Shown here piece after piece: positions 25,585-33,731 of a stretch of DNA of 41,587 nucleotides (positions are counted from its first letter, which is position 1; each line of letters begins with the position of its first letter). A program made the position numbers and the translations under genes. Source of the DNA: Actinomadura nitritigenes (GTDB lineage: Bacteria; Actinomycetota; Actinomycetes; Streptosporangiales; Streptosporangiaceae). Location: the NCBI RefSeq assembly GCF_017573545.1, contig NZ_JAGEOK010000056.1, forward strand, positions 1 through 41,587. The letters are read 5' to 3'. The notes under the pieces were generated by a model. The model made no database searches. It had not been told where the DNA came from and worked only from the letters and a program-made list of their open reading frames with translations.

Positions 25585-25595
25585 CCCGGCCCGGA

Positions 25596-25642
25596 CGCGC
25601 GTCGGCCCCTCCTGCGAGATCCACGGGAGGGGCCGACGCGCG
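25596..25642. terminator. Strong bidirectional terminator hairpin
   Basis: Two 17-base arms, 25596-25612 (starting CGCGCGTCGG) and 25626-25642, are perfect reverse complements with a 13-base loop. The hairpin lies 12 bases after the binding-protein stop and 12 bases after the stop of the leftward MaoC gene, exactly between two convergent operons. It should terminate both. Confidence 0.85.
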
Positions 25643-25653
25643 AGAGCGGCGGA

Positions 25654-26040
25654 TCAGTGCGGTGGGACGGCACGGGCCGTGGCGACACAGTGCCGCTCGT
25701 CGTCCAGCGACGCGACCCACAGCTCGAGAGACGCCTCGGGCGGCCCTTGGACGACCCGGCCGCCGATGACGAGTTCGGCGCCGCTGAAGGCGGGCCGCAC
25801 GTTGCGGTACTCGATCGACTCGACCCGCAGGCCCGCCTCCCGGGCCCAGGATTCGGCGAGTTCCAGCAGCCAGGAGCCCTGGAGTGGGCCGGGCACCACG
25901 ACGCCGGCGTACTCCTCGACGTCCCGGCAGTAGTCGGCGTCGTAGTGGACGCGGTGCGGGTTCCACGTGGCGGCGGAGAACGCGAACAGCTGGACCGGCC
26001 CAGGCGTGACCCTGAACCCCTTGATCGGCGCGCCGGTCAT
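25654..26040 (-). CDS. MaoC-like single-hotdog protein (hydratase subunit)
   Basis: A protein of 128 residues. ATG 26040 overlaps the preceding stop (ATGA), so the longer upstream frame is rejected. It carries FSAATWNPHRVHYDADYC near residues 20-37, matching the catalytic-loop region of the C-terminal hotdog in HTD2/FAS1-type and mesaconyl-CoA hydratase-like dehydratases. The C-terminal GGRVVQGPPEASLELWVAS is the usual strand region. At half the length of a complete (R)-hydratase it probably forms a heteromer with the adjacent MaoC protein, like the ChsH1-ChsH2 pair of steroid side-chain degradation. Expected reaction: hydration of a 2-enoyl-CoA. It is the last gene of the leftward operon. 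Confidence 0.78.
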   Translation of the reverse strand: MTGAPIKGFRVTPGPVQLFAFSAATWNPHRVHYDADYCRDVEEYAGVVVPGPLQGSWLLELAESWAREAGLRVESIEYRNVRPAFSGAELVIGGRVVQGPPEASLELWVASLDDERHCVATARAVPPH

Positions 26041-26528
26041 CGCAGCACCCGCGCATACGTCTCGGACACGACGGCCTCCCCGCCTTGGTCGGTGTAGTCG
26101 AGCGAGTACGACACCAGGATGAGCGGCCCGGACCGGCCCCGCTTCTCCTGGATGCCGCTGATCGTGGTGGTCAGGGTGATGACGTCGCCGGCGTGGATGC
26201 GCCGGTGGAACCGCGCCCTGGTGTCCCCGGCCATGATCTTGGCGGCGCGGCTCGGCGGCGTCAGCCCCGGCGAGACCCCGTCGGCGTTCAGCTCGTCCAG
26301 CGGGACGAGGTTCTGCGACTGGAGCCGGACGGCGACGTAGAAGCCGAGCGGCGCCACCACGTCCGGGTGGCCCGCGGCCCGCGCTGCCCCGGCGTCGAAG
26401 TGGATCGGGTCGCGGGCACCGACGGCGAGCGCGAACTTGGCGATGTCGGTCCGCGCGACCGGGTACGGGGGAGCGGTCACGGTCCGCCCCACCCACGACA
26501 TCGTCTCCTCGACGAGCAGGCTGGTCAT
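26037..26528 (-). CDS. MaoC-like N-terminal hotdog protein (hydratase subunit)
   Basis: A protein of 163 residues, overlapping both neighbours by ATGA. It resembles the MaoC_dehydrat_N (FAS1-like dehydratase) domain: SWVGRTVTAPPYPVARTDIA, FALAVGARDPIHFDAGAARA, and HRRIHAGDVITLTTTISGIQ. In the hydratase motif GDxNPxH, this protein has GARDPIH, so His and Pro are kept but the Asp is Ala. In two-subunit hydratases only one half needs the full dyad, and here neither half shows the classic Asp-His spacing. The active site needs experimental definition. It is coupled to DUF35 and thiolase-like genes as in the igr-type side-chain module. Confidence 0.78.
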   Translation of the reverse strand: MTSLLVEETMSWVGRTVTAPPYPVARTDIAKFALAVGARDPIHFDAGAARAAGHPDVVAPLGFYVAVRLQSQNLVPLDELNADGVSPGLTPPSRAAKIMAGDTRARFHRRIHAGDVITLTTTISGIQEKRGRSGPLILVSYSLDYTDQGGEAVVSETYARVLR

Positions 26529-26932
26529 CGGTCCCTCCGTGCGGCCGGGACGGGCGTCCAGACGGGCTGCCGTCCGCCCGCCGGGGACTCGGCGAGACCC
26601 CAGCGCACCGGCATGCCGATCTCCAGGTCGGCGGCCGGCGCGCCGATCCGTCCGATCATCCTGATCCCGGCCTCGGGCACGCTGATCATGCCGACCGGGT
26701 AGGGGACCTCTTCCTGGAAGCCCTCGAGGCGGGTGTGCGCGACGACCGTCCAGGTGAACAGCTCACCGGTGTCCGGCAGCCGGACCCAGGCCGTGTCGGG
26801 GCAGCCGCAGCGCGGGCAGGCCGGGCGCGGCGGCCAGAAGGTCCTCGCGCAGCCCTCGCAGCGCTGGGCGCGCAGTTCCCCGGCCGCGAGGCCCTCGCGG
26901 TATCCGGCGAGGTCGGGGTGTCCCTCGGTCAC
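26525..26932 (-). CDS. DUF35/OB-fold zinc-ribbon acyl-CoA-binding protein
   Basis: A protein of 135 residues from GTG 26932 preceded by GAAGGGAG. The rubredoxin-like zinc ribbon is explicit: C25, C28, C39 and C42 (CEGC and CPRCG), followed by an OB-fold with GELFTWTVVAHTRLEGF and YPVGMISVPEAGIRMIG. DUF35 proteins are obligate partners of thiolase-like enzymes, for example ChsH2's DUF35 domain with the aldolase Ltp2. The thiolase-like gene lies 24 bases upstream, consistent with a complex. Expected role: gate or scaffold for the CoA substrate of that enzyme. It ends with an ATGA overlap to the MaoC gene. Confidence 0.88.
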   Translation of the reverse strand: MTEGHPDLAGYREGLAAGELRAQRCEGCARTFWPPRPACPRCGCPDTAWVRLPDTGELFTWTVVAHTRLEGFQEEVPYPVGMISVPEAGIRMIGRIGAPAADLEIGMPVRWGLAESPAGGRQPVWTPVPAARRDR

Positions 26933-26956
26933 CTCGGCTCCCTTCTCGTTGTCGGA

Positions 26957-28129
26957 TCAACCGGCCGACAGCAGGGCGAGGGCGCCGTCGCCCAGGTCGC
27001 CCCATCCGGTGACGGCCGCCACGCGGGCGCCGTCGACCTGCCGCGCGCCGCAGGCGCCGCGCAACTGGCGCACCGCCTCGACGACGTGGCTCATCCCGGC
27101 CGTGTGGGCGTGCGACAGCAGCCCTCCGTGCGGGTTCACCGGCAGCGCGCCGGTCAGCGCGATGGTGCCGGCCAGGACGAACGGGCCGCCCTCGCCGCGC
27201 GGGCAGAAGCCCGCCTCCTCGAGCTGCTGAATCACCTCGAAGGTGAAGCAGTCGTAGATGAGGGCCACGTCCACGTCCCCTGGGGTCAGCCCGGCGGCGC
27301 GGAAGGCGCGCGGCGCGGCCCTGGTCAGGCCGGTGTCGAAGAGGTCGGCCCGGCCGCACAGGTCGTCGGGCGAGTCCGGATGGCCCTCGGCCGCCGCCAG
27401 GATCGACACCGGGGGCGCCTCGTCCCGCCTGTCGGTCACCGCGCCGGCGGCGGAGACGATCACCGCGGCGGCGCCGTCGGTCTCCAGGCAGCAGTCCAGC
27501 AGCAGGTAGGGGTCGGCGATGACCCGCGAGGAGAGGTAGTCCTCGCGGGCCATCGGCCGGCCGTGCATCTGCGCCGCCTCGTTGAGCTGCGCGTTCGCCC
27601 GCATCGTCAGCGCGACCTCGGCCAGCGCGTCCCGGCTCGTGCCGAACTCGTGCATGTGCCGGCGGCAGATCAGCGAGTACCACTGAGCGGGCGTGCTCAG
27701 CCCGTGGACCTCCTCCAGCTCCTCGCGGAAGTGCCGCCCCGCCAGGTGGACGACCCGCTTGTCCACGCGCGTCCCGGACCGCCCGTTGCGGGCGACGAAC
27801 ACCGCCACGTGCTCGGCCTGCCCCGACTCCACGGCCATCGCCGCGAGCCGCAGCCCGGCGATCGCGCTCGCCCCGCCGAGGTGCGGGACGGCGGTGAAGG
27901 CCACGTCCGGGAGCCCGAACACCGAGATCACGTCCTCGGCCGTCGGCCCCATCGGGTAGGGGACGACGCCGTCGATGCGCGCCGGGTCGATGCCCGCGTC
28001 CGCGGCGGCGGCCGAAACGGCCTCGAAGGCCAGCCGGGTGGTGCTCCGCCCGCTGGCCTTCGAGAACTCCGTCTCACCGACGCCGCTGACCACCGCCGTC
28101 CGGGGCGGGCGCGGGGCCGGGCCCGTCAC
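26957..28129 (-). CDS. Thiolase-like protein lacking catalytic cysteines (Ltp2-like retro-aldolase)
   Basis: A protein of 390 residues; GTG 28129 overlaps the acyl-CoA dehydrogenase stop by GTGA. The SCP2-thiolase fold is clear: TAVVSGVGETEFSKASGRST, LLLDCCLETDGAAAVIVSAA, IYDCFTFEVIQQLEEAGFCP and NPHGGLLSHAHTAGMSH. Where thiolases have the nucleophile (NNNCATG-like) this protein has HLGGASAI (residues 83-90), and the C-terminal Cys region reads GWGDLG. With both cysteines missing, true thiolysis is improbable. Ltp2-type enzymes with the same architecture cleave a beta-hydroxyacyl-CoA by retro-aldol reaction together with a DUF35 partner, which is encoded next door. Inferred reaction: splitting a tertiary beta-hydroxyacyl-CoA into a ketone or aldehyde and a short acyl-CoA. 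Confidence 0.82.
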   Translation of the reverse strand: MTGPAPRPPRTAVVSGVGETEFSKASGRSTTRLAFEAVSAAAADAGIDPARIDGVVPYPMGPTAEDVISVFGLPDVAFTAVPHLGGASAIAGLRLAAMAVESGQAEHVAVFVARNGRSGTRVDKRVVHLAGRHFREELEEVHGLSTPAQWYSLICRRHMHEFGTSRDALAEVALTMRANAQLNEAAQMHGRPMAREDYLSSRVIADPYLLLDCCLETDGAAAVIVSAAGAVTDRRDEAPPVSILAAAEGHPDSPDDLCGRADLFDTGLTRAAPRAFRAAGLTPGDVDVALIYDCFTFEVIQQLEEAGFCPRGEGGPFVLAGTIALTGALPVNPHGGLLSHAHTAGMSHVVEAVRQLRGACGARQVDGARVAAVTGWGDLGDGALALLSAG

Positions 28130-29268
28130 AGTCCCAGGCTCTTCGCGAGCAGGTTCCGCTGGATCTCCGACGACCCGCCGCCGATCTCGCCGAGCTTGGC
28201 GTCCCGGAAGTGCCGCTGCATCGGCGTCTCCATCGTGTAGCCGAGCCCGCCGAGGATCTGCAGGCCGTCGTGCGCGGCCTTCATGTACGCCTCCGACGCG
28301 ACGAGCTTGGCCAGCGACGCGTCCTGGCGGCACTCCAGCCCCTCGTTCAGCGCCTCCCCGACCCGGTAGGTGGCGAGGCGGGCGTGGTCGATGGCGATGT
28401 GCATGTCGACGAGCTTGTGCCGGATCACCTGGAAGGACGAGATCGTCCGGCCGAACTGCTCGCGCTCCTTGGCGTAGGCGGCGGCGTAGTCGAACGCGTC
28501 CTGCGCCGCACCCACGTATGCTGCGGCGAGGGTGAAGCGCTCCACGTCGAGGGAGTGCGTGATCACCTCCCAGCCCTGCCCGACCTCGCCGAGCAGGCAG
28601 CTCGCCGGGACGCGGGCGTGGTCGAGGGAGATGTTGAAGGTCGGGTTCGTCCAGATGCCGAGCTTCTTCATCTCGGAGAAGGTGATCCCCTCCGTCTTCG
28701 GGTCGACCAGGAAGACGGAGATGCCCCTGTGCTTGTGCTCGCCGGTGCGCGCCACGAGGATGATGCGGTCCGCGATGGCCGAGCAGGTGCTGAAGTGCTT
28801 GGTCCCGGTGAGGACGAAGTGGTCCCCGTCCCGCTCCGCGCGCGTCGACACGGCCGCGGCGTCGCTGCCCGCGCCCGGCTCCGACAGGGCGATCGCCAGC
28901 AGCAGCTCCCCGGCCGCGAGGCCCGGCACGATCGTCTCGCGCTGCTCCTTGCTGCCGTACTTCAGGATCGTCTCGCCGTAGCCGGGCACCTTGAAGTAGT
29001 TGCTGGCCAGCGAGTACGACACCTTGCCGAGCTCCTCGGTGACGAGCCCGAGCAGGGTGCCCCAGCGGGGATCGCGCTCGCCGGTCTCCTCGTCGGGGAA
29101 CGCGATGCCCATCCAGCCCGTCGCGCCGAGCCGCTTCATCAGGTCGGCCGGGTAGGTGTGGGCCTGGTCCAGCTCGTCCCAGGCGCCGGGCGGGCACTCG
29201 CGGCGGACGAAGTCGCGCACGGCCGAGCGCAGCGCCAGTTCCTCGTCCGTCAGATACGGCATCACCAT
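28126..29268 (-). CDS. Acyl-CoA dehydrogenase with IVD-type catalytic Glu position
   Basis: A protein of 380 residues. ATG 29268 is chosen because AGAGGTGG lies eight bases upstream; ATG 29262 is possible. It has the acyl-CoA dehydrogenase fold: the N-terminal helical domain, LLLAIALSEPGAGSDAAAVS near residue 122-141 (flavin/substrate), the beta domain with GTKHFST, and the C-terminal QVIRHKLVDMHIAID and QILGGLGYTME. The usual C-terminal catalytic Glu (in xEGTSE) is replaced by Gly in IGGGSSEIQR. LDVERF with Glu243 matches the alternative catalytic base of isovaleryl-CoA and long-chain dehydrogenases. FAD enzyme for alpha-beta desaturation, probably of a branched or bulky acyl-CoA. It lies between the acyl-CoA synthetase and thiolase-like genes. 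Confidence 0.88.
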   Translation of the reverse strand: MVMPYLTDEELALRSAVRDFVRRECPPGAWDELDQAHTYPADLMKRLGATGWMGIAFPDEETGERDPRWGTLLGLVTEELGKVSYSLASNYFKVPGYGETILKYGSKEQRETIVPGLAAGELLLAIALSEPGAGSDAAAVSTRAERDGDHFVLTGTKHFSTCSAIADRIILVARTGEHKHRGISVFLVDPKTEGITFSEMKKLGIWTNPTFNISLDHARVPASCLLGEVGQGWEVITHSLDVERFTLAAAYVGAAQDAFDYAAAYAKEREQFGRTISSFQVIRHKLVDMHIAIDHARLATYRVGEALNEGLECRQDASLAKLVASEAYMKAAHDGLQILGGLGYTMETPMQRHFRDAKLGEIGGGSSEIQRNLLAKSLGL

Positions 29269-29285
29269 GCCGGAGACCACCTCTC

Positions 29286-31391
29286 TCAAGATGCGGATTC
29301 GGCGAGCTTGACCAGGCTGTCGGCGATCGTCGCCGTGCCGTCGCCCGCCACGATGACCGGGTTGCACTCGATCTCGCGGATGCGCGGCAGGCGGGCCACA
29401 AGCCCGCTCAGCCGCGCGATCACCTCGCACAGCGGCCCGAGGTCGGTGTCGCGTCCCCGGTACCCCGACAGGACGCGCCCGACCTTCGTCCGGGCGAGCA
29501 GTTCGCGGGCGGCGGCGCGGCCGACCGGCCCGGCCATCGCCCACACGTCGCCGATCAGCTCCGCCTGCACCCCGCCGGAGCCGGCCACCACGACCGGCCC
29601 GTACGCGGGGTCGTGCCGGGCGGACAGCAGGACCTCGACGCCGCGCGGCGCCATCTGCTCGACCGTCCAGCCTTCGATGACGATCCCCGGGACGCGTTCG
29701 CGGGCGGTCGCCGCCGTCGCGCGGACGGCGTTGCGCAGCTCGCCCTCGTCCCGGACGTCGAGGACGACGCCGCCGATCTCGGTCTTGTGCCGGACCCCGG
29801 CGGCCTGGAGCTTCACCGCGACGGGGAATACCACCGCGGGATCCAGGGCGAAGCCGTCCTCGGCGTCCAGGCCGAGGAAGGCGGCGGAGGCGATCGGCAG
29901 GCCCGCCGACCGCAGCAGCTCGCGGGACTGCGACTCGCTGAGGAAGCCGGTGTCGTCGGGAGCGAGGCCGGCGAGGTCAGGCAGCGTCCCATCCCCGGGG
30001 ACGTCCCGCACCGGAACGGGTCCGGACCGCAGCAGCGCCTTCGCCACCCCGACCGCGTTCGCCAGCGTCGGGCTCACCGGCAGGGGGCCCGCCGCCAGGA
30101 CGGGGCGCACCGCCTCGGGGCATGCCTGCCAGACGAGCTGGTTCGGCTTCGCCGACTTCGGCGCCGCCTCGATGAGCGCCTCGGCGATGGCGGGGGCGTG
30201 CTCGCCGCCCGCTCCCATAAGCGTGATCAGCTGGCCCACGCCCGGATCGGTGGCGAGGGCGTCCAACGCGCCGACCATGATCGACGGGTCGTAGATGGCG
30301 CTGGCGGTGGTGTCGGTCGGGTTGCCGGGGACGACGAAGCCGGGCAGCGCGGCACGCAGCCGTTCGACCGTCTCGGCCGTCGGCTCGGGGATCTCCAGTC
30401 CGGCCTCCGCCAGCCGGTCGGCCGCGATCACGCCCGCGCCGCCGGAGACGCTGACGATCCCGACGCCCGGGACCCGCGGCTCCCCGTGGTCGAGTAGCAC
30501 GGCGACCGTGCCGAGCAGCTCCTCCGGCGTGTCGACGGTGAACGCGCCGGCGTTCGCCGCGAGCATCCGGGTCAGCACGTTCGACGACGCCATCGCCGCG
30601 GTGTGCGAGGCCGCGGCGCGCGAGCTGGCGGCGCTCTCCCCGGCGGGCAGCAGGACGACCCGCTTGCCCAGCGAGTCCGCGAGCGAGACCGCCTCCAGCA
30701 GCGCGCGGCCGTCGGCGGTGCCCTCGATGTAGAGGGCGATGACGTCGATCTCCGGGTCGTGCGCCAGCTGCGCGACGAGGTCGCCGGCCGTCAGGACCAG
30801 CTCGTTGCCCGTGCTGAACATGTAGCGGAACGGCGTGCGCGGCTTGGCCATACCGGTCAGGTAGGAGCCGATGGCGCCGCTCTGCACGATGAGCGCCGCC
30901 CGGCCGACCTCCGCCCCGGCCGGGTCGTGGCCGCCGATGACGGTGCCGAATGTCAGGTGCACGCCCGTCGCGAAGTTGAACACGCCCAGCGAGTTCGGGC
31001 CGAGGACGGTCAGGTCCCGTTCGACGGCCAGCGCCTTCAGCTCCGCCTCCCTGGCGCGCCCCTCCTCGCCCGCCTCGGCGAAGCCCGAGCTGAGGACGAG
31101 GAAGCTGCGCGTCCCGCGGTCGGCGGCCTCGCGCACCACCTCCGCCACCGCGACGGCCGGGACGGCGACGACCACCACGTCCGGGACCTCAGGCAGGCTC
31201 GCGACGCTCGCATGGAACCCGTCGTGATCGGCGTACCGGTGGTTGACGGCGTACGTGGCCGGCGGGGCGGCGGCGGCGCGCAGGTTCGCGAGCACGGTCG
31301 TGGCCGGCCCCTTCCGCGTGGGGGACGCGCCCACCACCGCGACGCTGCGCGGCGCGAGGACGCGGGCGAGCCCGCTGCGGTCGTCGTTCAT
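29286..31391 (-). CDS. NDP-forming acyl-CoA synthetase (acetate--CoA ligase family)
   Basis: A protein of 701 residues. ATG 31391 has AGGAG seven to eight bases upstream and follows the previous stop by seven bases; a longer frame would overlap that gene. The domain order is a CoA-binding Rossmann domain (LAPRSVAVVGASPTRKGPAT), a succinyl-CoA-ligase-like domain with AAASHTAAMA, whose His is the likely phosphohistidine, and a C-terminal ATP-grasp domain (FPVAVKLQAAGVRHKTEIGG, IREIECNPVIV). Such enzymes couple CoA-thioester formation to ATP conversion to ADP and phosphate. The substrate is unknown, likely the pathway acid or a released short acid. It is a second CoA-ligating enzyme besides the AMP-forming ligase of the same locus. 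Confidence 0.88.
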   Translation of the reverse strand: MNDDRSGLARVLAPRSVAVVGASPTRKGPATTVLANLRAAAAPPATYAVNHRYADHDGFHASVASLPEVPDVVVVAVPAVAVAEVVREAADRGTRSFLVLSSGFAEAGEEGRAREAELKALAVERDLTVLGPNSLGVFNFATGVHLTFGTVIGGHDPAGAEVGRAALIVQSGAIGSYLTGMAKPRTPFRYMFSTGNELVLTAGDLVAQLAHDPEIDVIALYIEGTADGRALLEAVSLADSLGKRVVLLPAGESAASSRAAASHTAAMASSNVLTRMLAANAGAFTVDTPEELLGTVAVLLDHGEPRVPGVGIVSVSGGAGVIAADRLAEAGLEIPEPTAETVERLRAALPGFVVPGNPTDTTASAIYDPSIMVGALDALATDPGVGQLITLMGAGGEHAPAIAEALIEAAPKSAKPNQLVWQACPEAVRPVLAAGPLPVSPTLANAVGVAKALLRSGPVPVRDVPGDGTLPDLAGLAPDDTGFLSESQSRELLRSAGLPIASAAFLGLDAEDGFALDPAVVFPVAVKLQAAGVRHKTEIGGVVLDVRDEGELRNAVRATAATARERVPGIVIEGWTVEQMAPRGVEVLLSARHDPAYGPVVVAGSGGVQAELIGDVWAMAGPVGRAAARELLARTKVGRVLSGYRGRDTDLGPLCEVIARLSGLVARLPRIREIECNPVIVAGDGTATIADSLVKLAESAS

Positions 31392-31398
31392 CGGACTC

Positions 31399-32556
31399 CT
31401 ATCGGGTGAGGGCGCGGGCGATGACATTCCGTTGCACCTCGCTGGTTCCTTCGCCGATCTCGAGGATCTTGGCGTCGGCGTAGAAGCGGGAGATGTCGGA
31501 CTCGCGGATGTAGCCGTACCCGCCGTGGACCTGCACGCTCTGCGAGGCCGCCCGGTTGGCCACCTCCGACGCGTACAGTTTGGCCATCGCCGCCTCGGTG
31601 GAGTGCGGGCGGCCCTGGTCGGCGAGCCAGGCCGCCTTGTAGACCAAGCCGCGCGCCGCCTCGTACTCGGTGGCGATGTCGGCGAGCTTGTGTGCGACGG
31701 CCTGGAAGTCGGACAGCGGGCGGCCGAACTGGTGGCGGGTCCTGGCGTGCCGGACGCCGAGCCGCAGTGCCGCCGCCGTGAGCGACAGGCCGAGCGCGGC
31801 GACGCTGATCCGGCCCTTCTCCAGGACGGACAGGAACTGCCGGAGCCCGTTGCCCTCCTCGCCGACGAGATGGTCGTCGGGCACGAAGCAGTCGGTGAAG
31901 ACCAGCTCGCGGGTGTCCAGGGCGTGCCAGCCGAGCTTCTTCAGCCGGTTCCCCTTGGTGTAGCCGGCGGTGCCCTCCGGGACGAAGAACGTCGCGTAGC
32001 GCTTGCGGCCGTTCCCGCCCGTCCCGGTCACGGCGAGCACGGTGACGCCGAGGCTGATGTCGGTGCCGGCGTTGCTGATGAACATCTTCGTGCCGTTGAT
32101 GACCCAGCCGCCGTCGCGGCGCTCGGCGCGGGTGGTGATGCCCGCGGCGTCCGACCCGGCGGACGGCTCGGTCAGCCCGAACGCGCCGAGCCGCTCGCCG
32201 GACGCCAGCGGACGCAGCCAGCGCTCCTTCTGCTCCGGCGCGCCGAACGCGGCGAGCGGCAGGCTCGCGATGGTGGAGTGCGCGTTCCACGCGGCGGCGA
32301 CCGACTGGTCGGCGGCGCCCAGCTCCTCCATGACGGCGACGTAGGCCACCATCCCGGCGTCCGTGCCGCCGTACTCCTCGGGCACCAGCATTCCCATCAG
32401 CCCGAGGTCGGCGAGCCGGCCGAACACCGGGGACGGGAAGTGCTCGTCCTCGGACCAGCGCGCCGCGTTCGGCGCGATCTCCTTGGCGGCGAAGTCGCGG
32501 ACCGTGCGCTGCAGGTCGACGATCTCGGGAGGCAGGTCGAAGTTCATGGGGGTCAC
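31399..32556 (-). CDS. Acyl-CoA dehydrogenase (short/medium-chain type)
   Basis: A protein of 385 residues from GTG 32556, overlapping the alcohol dehydrogenase stop by GTGA; ATG 32547 is an alternative. Family motifs: GLMGMLVPEEYGGTDAGMVA, LGAFGLTEPSAGSDAAGITT, KMFISNAGTD, RHQFGRPLSDFQAVAHKLAD, VQVHGGYGYIRE and the C-terminal IGEGTSEVQRNVIAR with the catalytic Glu near 369. It should desaturate an acyl-CoA at the alpha-beta bond, passing electrons to electron-transfer flavoprotein, whose genes are not in the window. It differs from the second dehydrogenase of this operon in active-site layout, so the two probably act on different intermediates or form a heteromer. Confidence 0.9.
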   Translation of the reverse strand: MTPMNFDLPPEIVDLQRTVRDFAAKEIAPNAARWSEDEHFPSPVFGRLADLGLMGMLVPEEYGGTDAGMVAYVAVMEELGAADQSVAAAWNAHSTIASLPLAAFGAPEQKERWLRPLASGERLGAFGLTEPSAGSDAAGITTRAERRDGGWVINGTKMFISNAGTDISLGVTVLAVTGTGGNGRKRYATFFVPEGTAGYTKGNRLKKLGWHALDTRELVFTDCFVPDDHLVGEEGNGLRQFLSVLEKGRISVAALGLSLTAAALRLGVRHARTRHQFGRPLSDFQAVAHKLADIATEYEAARGLVYKAAWLADQGRPHSTEAAMAKLYASEVANRAASQSVQVHGGYGYIRESDISRFYADAKILEIGEGTSEVQRNVIARALTR

Positions 32557-33608
32557 GATGCCTTCGTGGTCAGGAGCGCCTTGAGGTGGCCGCCGCGGCC
32601 GTCGGCCAGATCGGCGAACAGTCCGGGGCCCTCGGACAGCGGGAAACGGCCGGTGATCATGCGGGACGGGTCGAGGGCGCCGCCGGACATCAGGTCGACG
32701 ATCCGGCCGACGTCGAAGGCGTAACCGAGGCTTCCGGCGAGGGTGCGCTCATAGAAGGTCAGGGCGGTCAGGTTCAGCTGCGCGGGGCGGTCGCCGATGC
32801 CGGCGAGGACGATCCGCCCGCCGCGGCGGGCCGAGTTCACCGCCGCCACCGCCAGTTCTGGGATCCCGGTGGCTTCCAGGACCACGTCGGGGCCGACCCT
32901 GCCGGTACGCAGGTAGACCTCGCGGCGCACGTCGGCGGCGCCCGGGTCGTACGCCTCGGTCACGAGGTCGGTGATCGCCTCCCGGCGGGCGGCGACCGGT
33001 TCGCTGACGTAGATTCCGGCTGCGCCGGCGGTCTTCGCGGCCAGCACGGCGGCCATGCCGATCGGACCGGCGCCCAGCACCAGCACGTGGTCGCCGGGGC
33101 CGACGCCGCCGCGCCGCACCGCGTGCAGGCCCACGGCGAGGGGCTCGGCGAGCGCGGCCAGGTCGTCGGGGACGCCGTCCGGCAGCCGGACGAGCCCCGC
33201 GGCGGGGACGAGGGCGCGCTCGGCGAAGCCGCCCGGGGACGCCAGTCCGACCGATCCGCCCTTGGGGCAGATGTGGTACTCGCCGCGCCGGCACCAGCGG
33301 CACTCGCCGCACCGCCAGCATGGGTCTACGGCGACCCGGTCGCCGACCGCGATGCCGGGGACGGGCGCGTCGAGGGCCAGCACCGTCCCGCTCATCTCGT
33401 GGCCGAGCGCGAGCGGCGGCCGATGGCCGGTCAGCGGGTGCGGGCCGGGTCGGATCATGTGCGGGCCAGAGGCGTACTCGTGCACGTCGGTGCCGCAGAC
33501 GCCGCAGTAGGCGACCTCGATCAGCGCCTCGCCGGGGCCGGGCGGTCCGGGCTCCGGCACGTCCTCCAGCCTCAGGTCGCGCGGTCCGTGCCAGCGCAGA
33601 GCCTTCAT
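32553..33608 (-). CDS. Zinc-dependent alcohol dehydrogenase (MDR, butanediol/sorbitol type)
   Basis: A protein of 351 residues; ATG 33608 with GGGAGG upstream, rejecting a longer frame that would run through the operator. Zinc sites are visible: catalytic Cys38 (CGVCGTD) and His70-Glu71 (GHE), and structural Cys100, 103, 106 and 114. The nucleotide-binding motif GAGPIG lies near 180-185, and LNLTALTFYERTLAGSLGY is typical of the 2,3-butanediol dehydrogenase-like subgroup. It oxidises a secondary alcohol or reduces a ketone with NAD(P). First gene of the leftward operon; a 28-bp operator lies 17-44 bases ahead of its start. It may process the alcohol or ketone produced around the retro-aldol step. 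Confidence 0.9.
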   Translation of the reverse strand: MKALRWHGPRDLRLEDVPEPGPPGPGEALIEVAYCGVCGTDVHEYASGPHMIRPGPHPLTGHRPPLALGHEMSGTVLALDAPVPGIAVGDRVAVDPCWRCGECRWCRRGEYHICPKGGSVGLASPGGFAERALVPAAGLVRLPDGVPDDLAALAEPLAVGLHAVRRGGVGPGDHVLVLGAGPIGMAAVLAAKTAGAAGIYVSEPVAARREAITDLVTEAYDPGAADVRREVYLRTGRVGPDVVLEATGIPELAVAAVNSARRGGRIVLAGIGDRPAQLNLTALTFYERTLAGSLGYAFDVGRIVDLMSGGALDPSRMITGRFPLSEGPGLFADLADGRGGHLKALLTTKAS

Positions 33609-33624
33609 CGCACCTCCCGGCCTA

Positions 33625-33652
33625 GTTTCATATACCAGTCGGTTAATGAAAC
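33625..33652. promoter_or_regulatory. 28-bp palindromic operator, copy 2 (alcohol dehydrogenase operon)
   Basis: The best-preserved copy: outer arms GTTTCAT and ATGAAAC are perfect reverse complements, with ATACC and GGTTA inside around AGTC. It sits 17-44 bases upstream of the leftward start codon at 33608, suitable for blocking transcription. It is shared with the sites at 20539 and 33774. Confidence 0.75.
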
Positions 33653-33731
33653 TCTCGGGCGCGATCATCTGTCAAGGCCAGGGCGGAGAACGCGGCCAGT
33701 CGACGGGGGTGCGAGATGTCGCTCCAGCGGG

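Noticed and set aside
26957..28129. Annotation as a normal acetyl-CoA acetyltransferase
   Set aside because: Both catalytic cysteines appear absent and a DUF35 partner is adjacent, so a lyase or retro-aldolase role is more likely.
28210..30294. Forward open frame of 694 codons
   Set aside because: It is antisense to the acyl-CoA dehydrogenase and NDP-forming synthetase genes, has no family motifs, and arises from GC-rich codon bias on the other strand.
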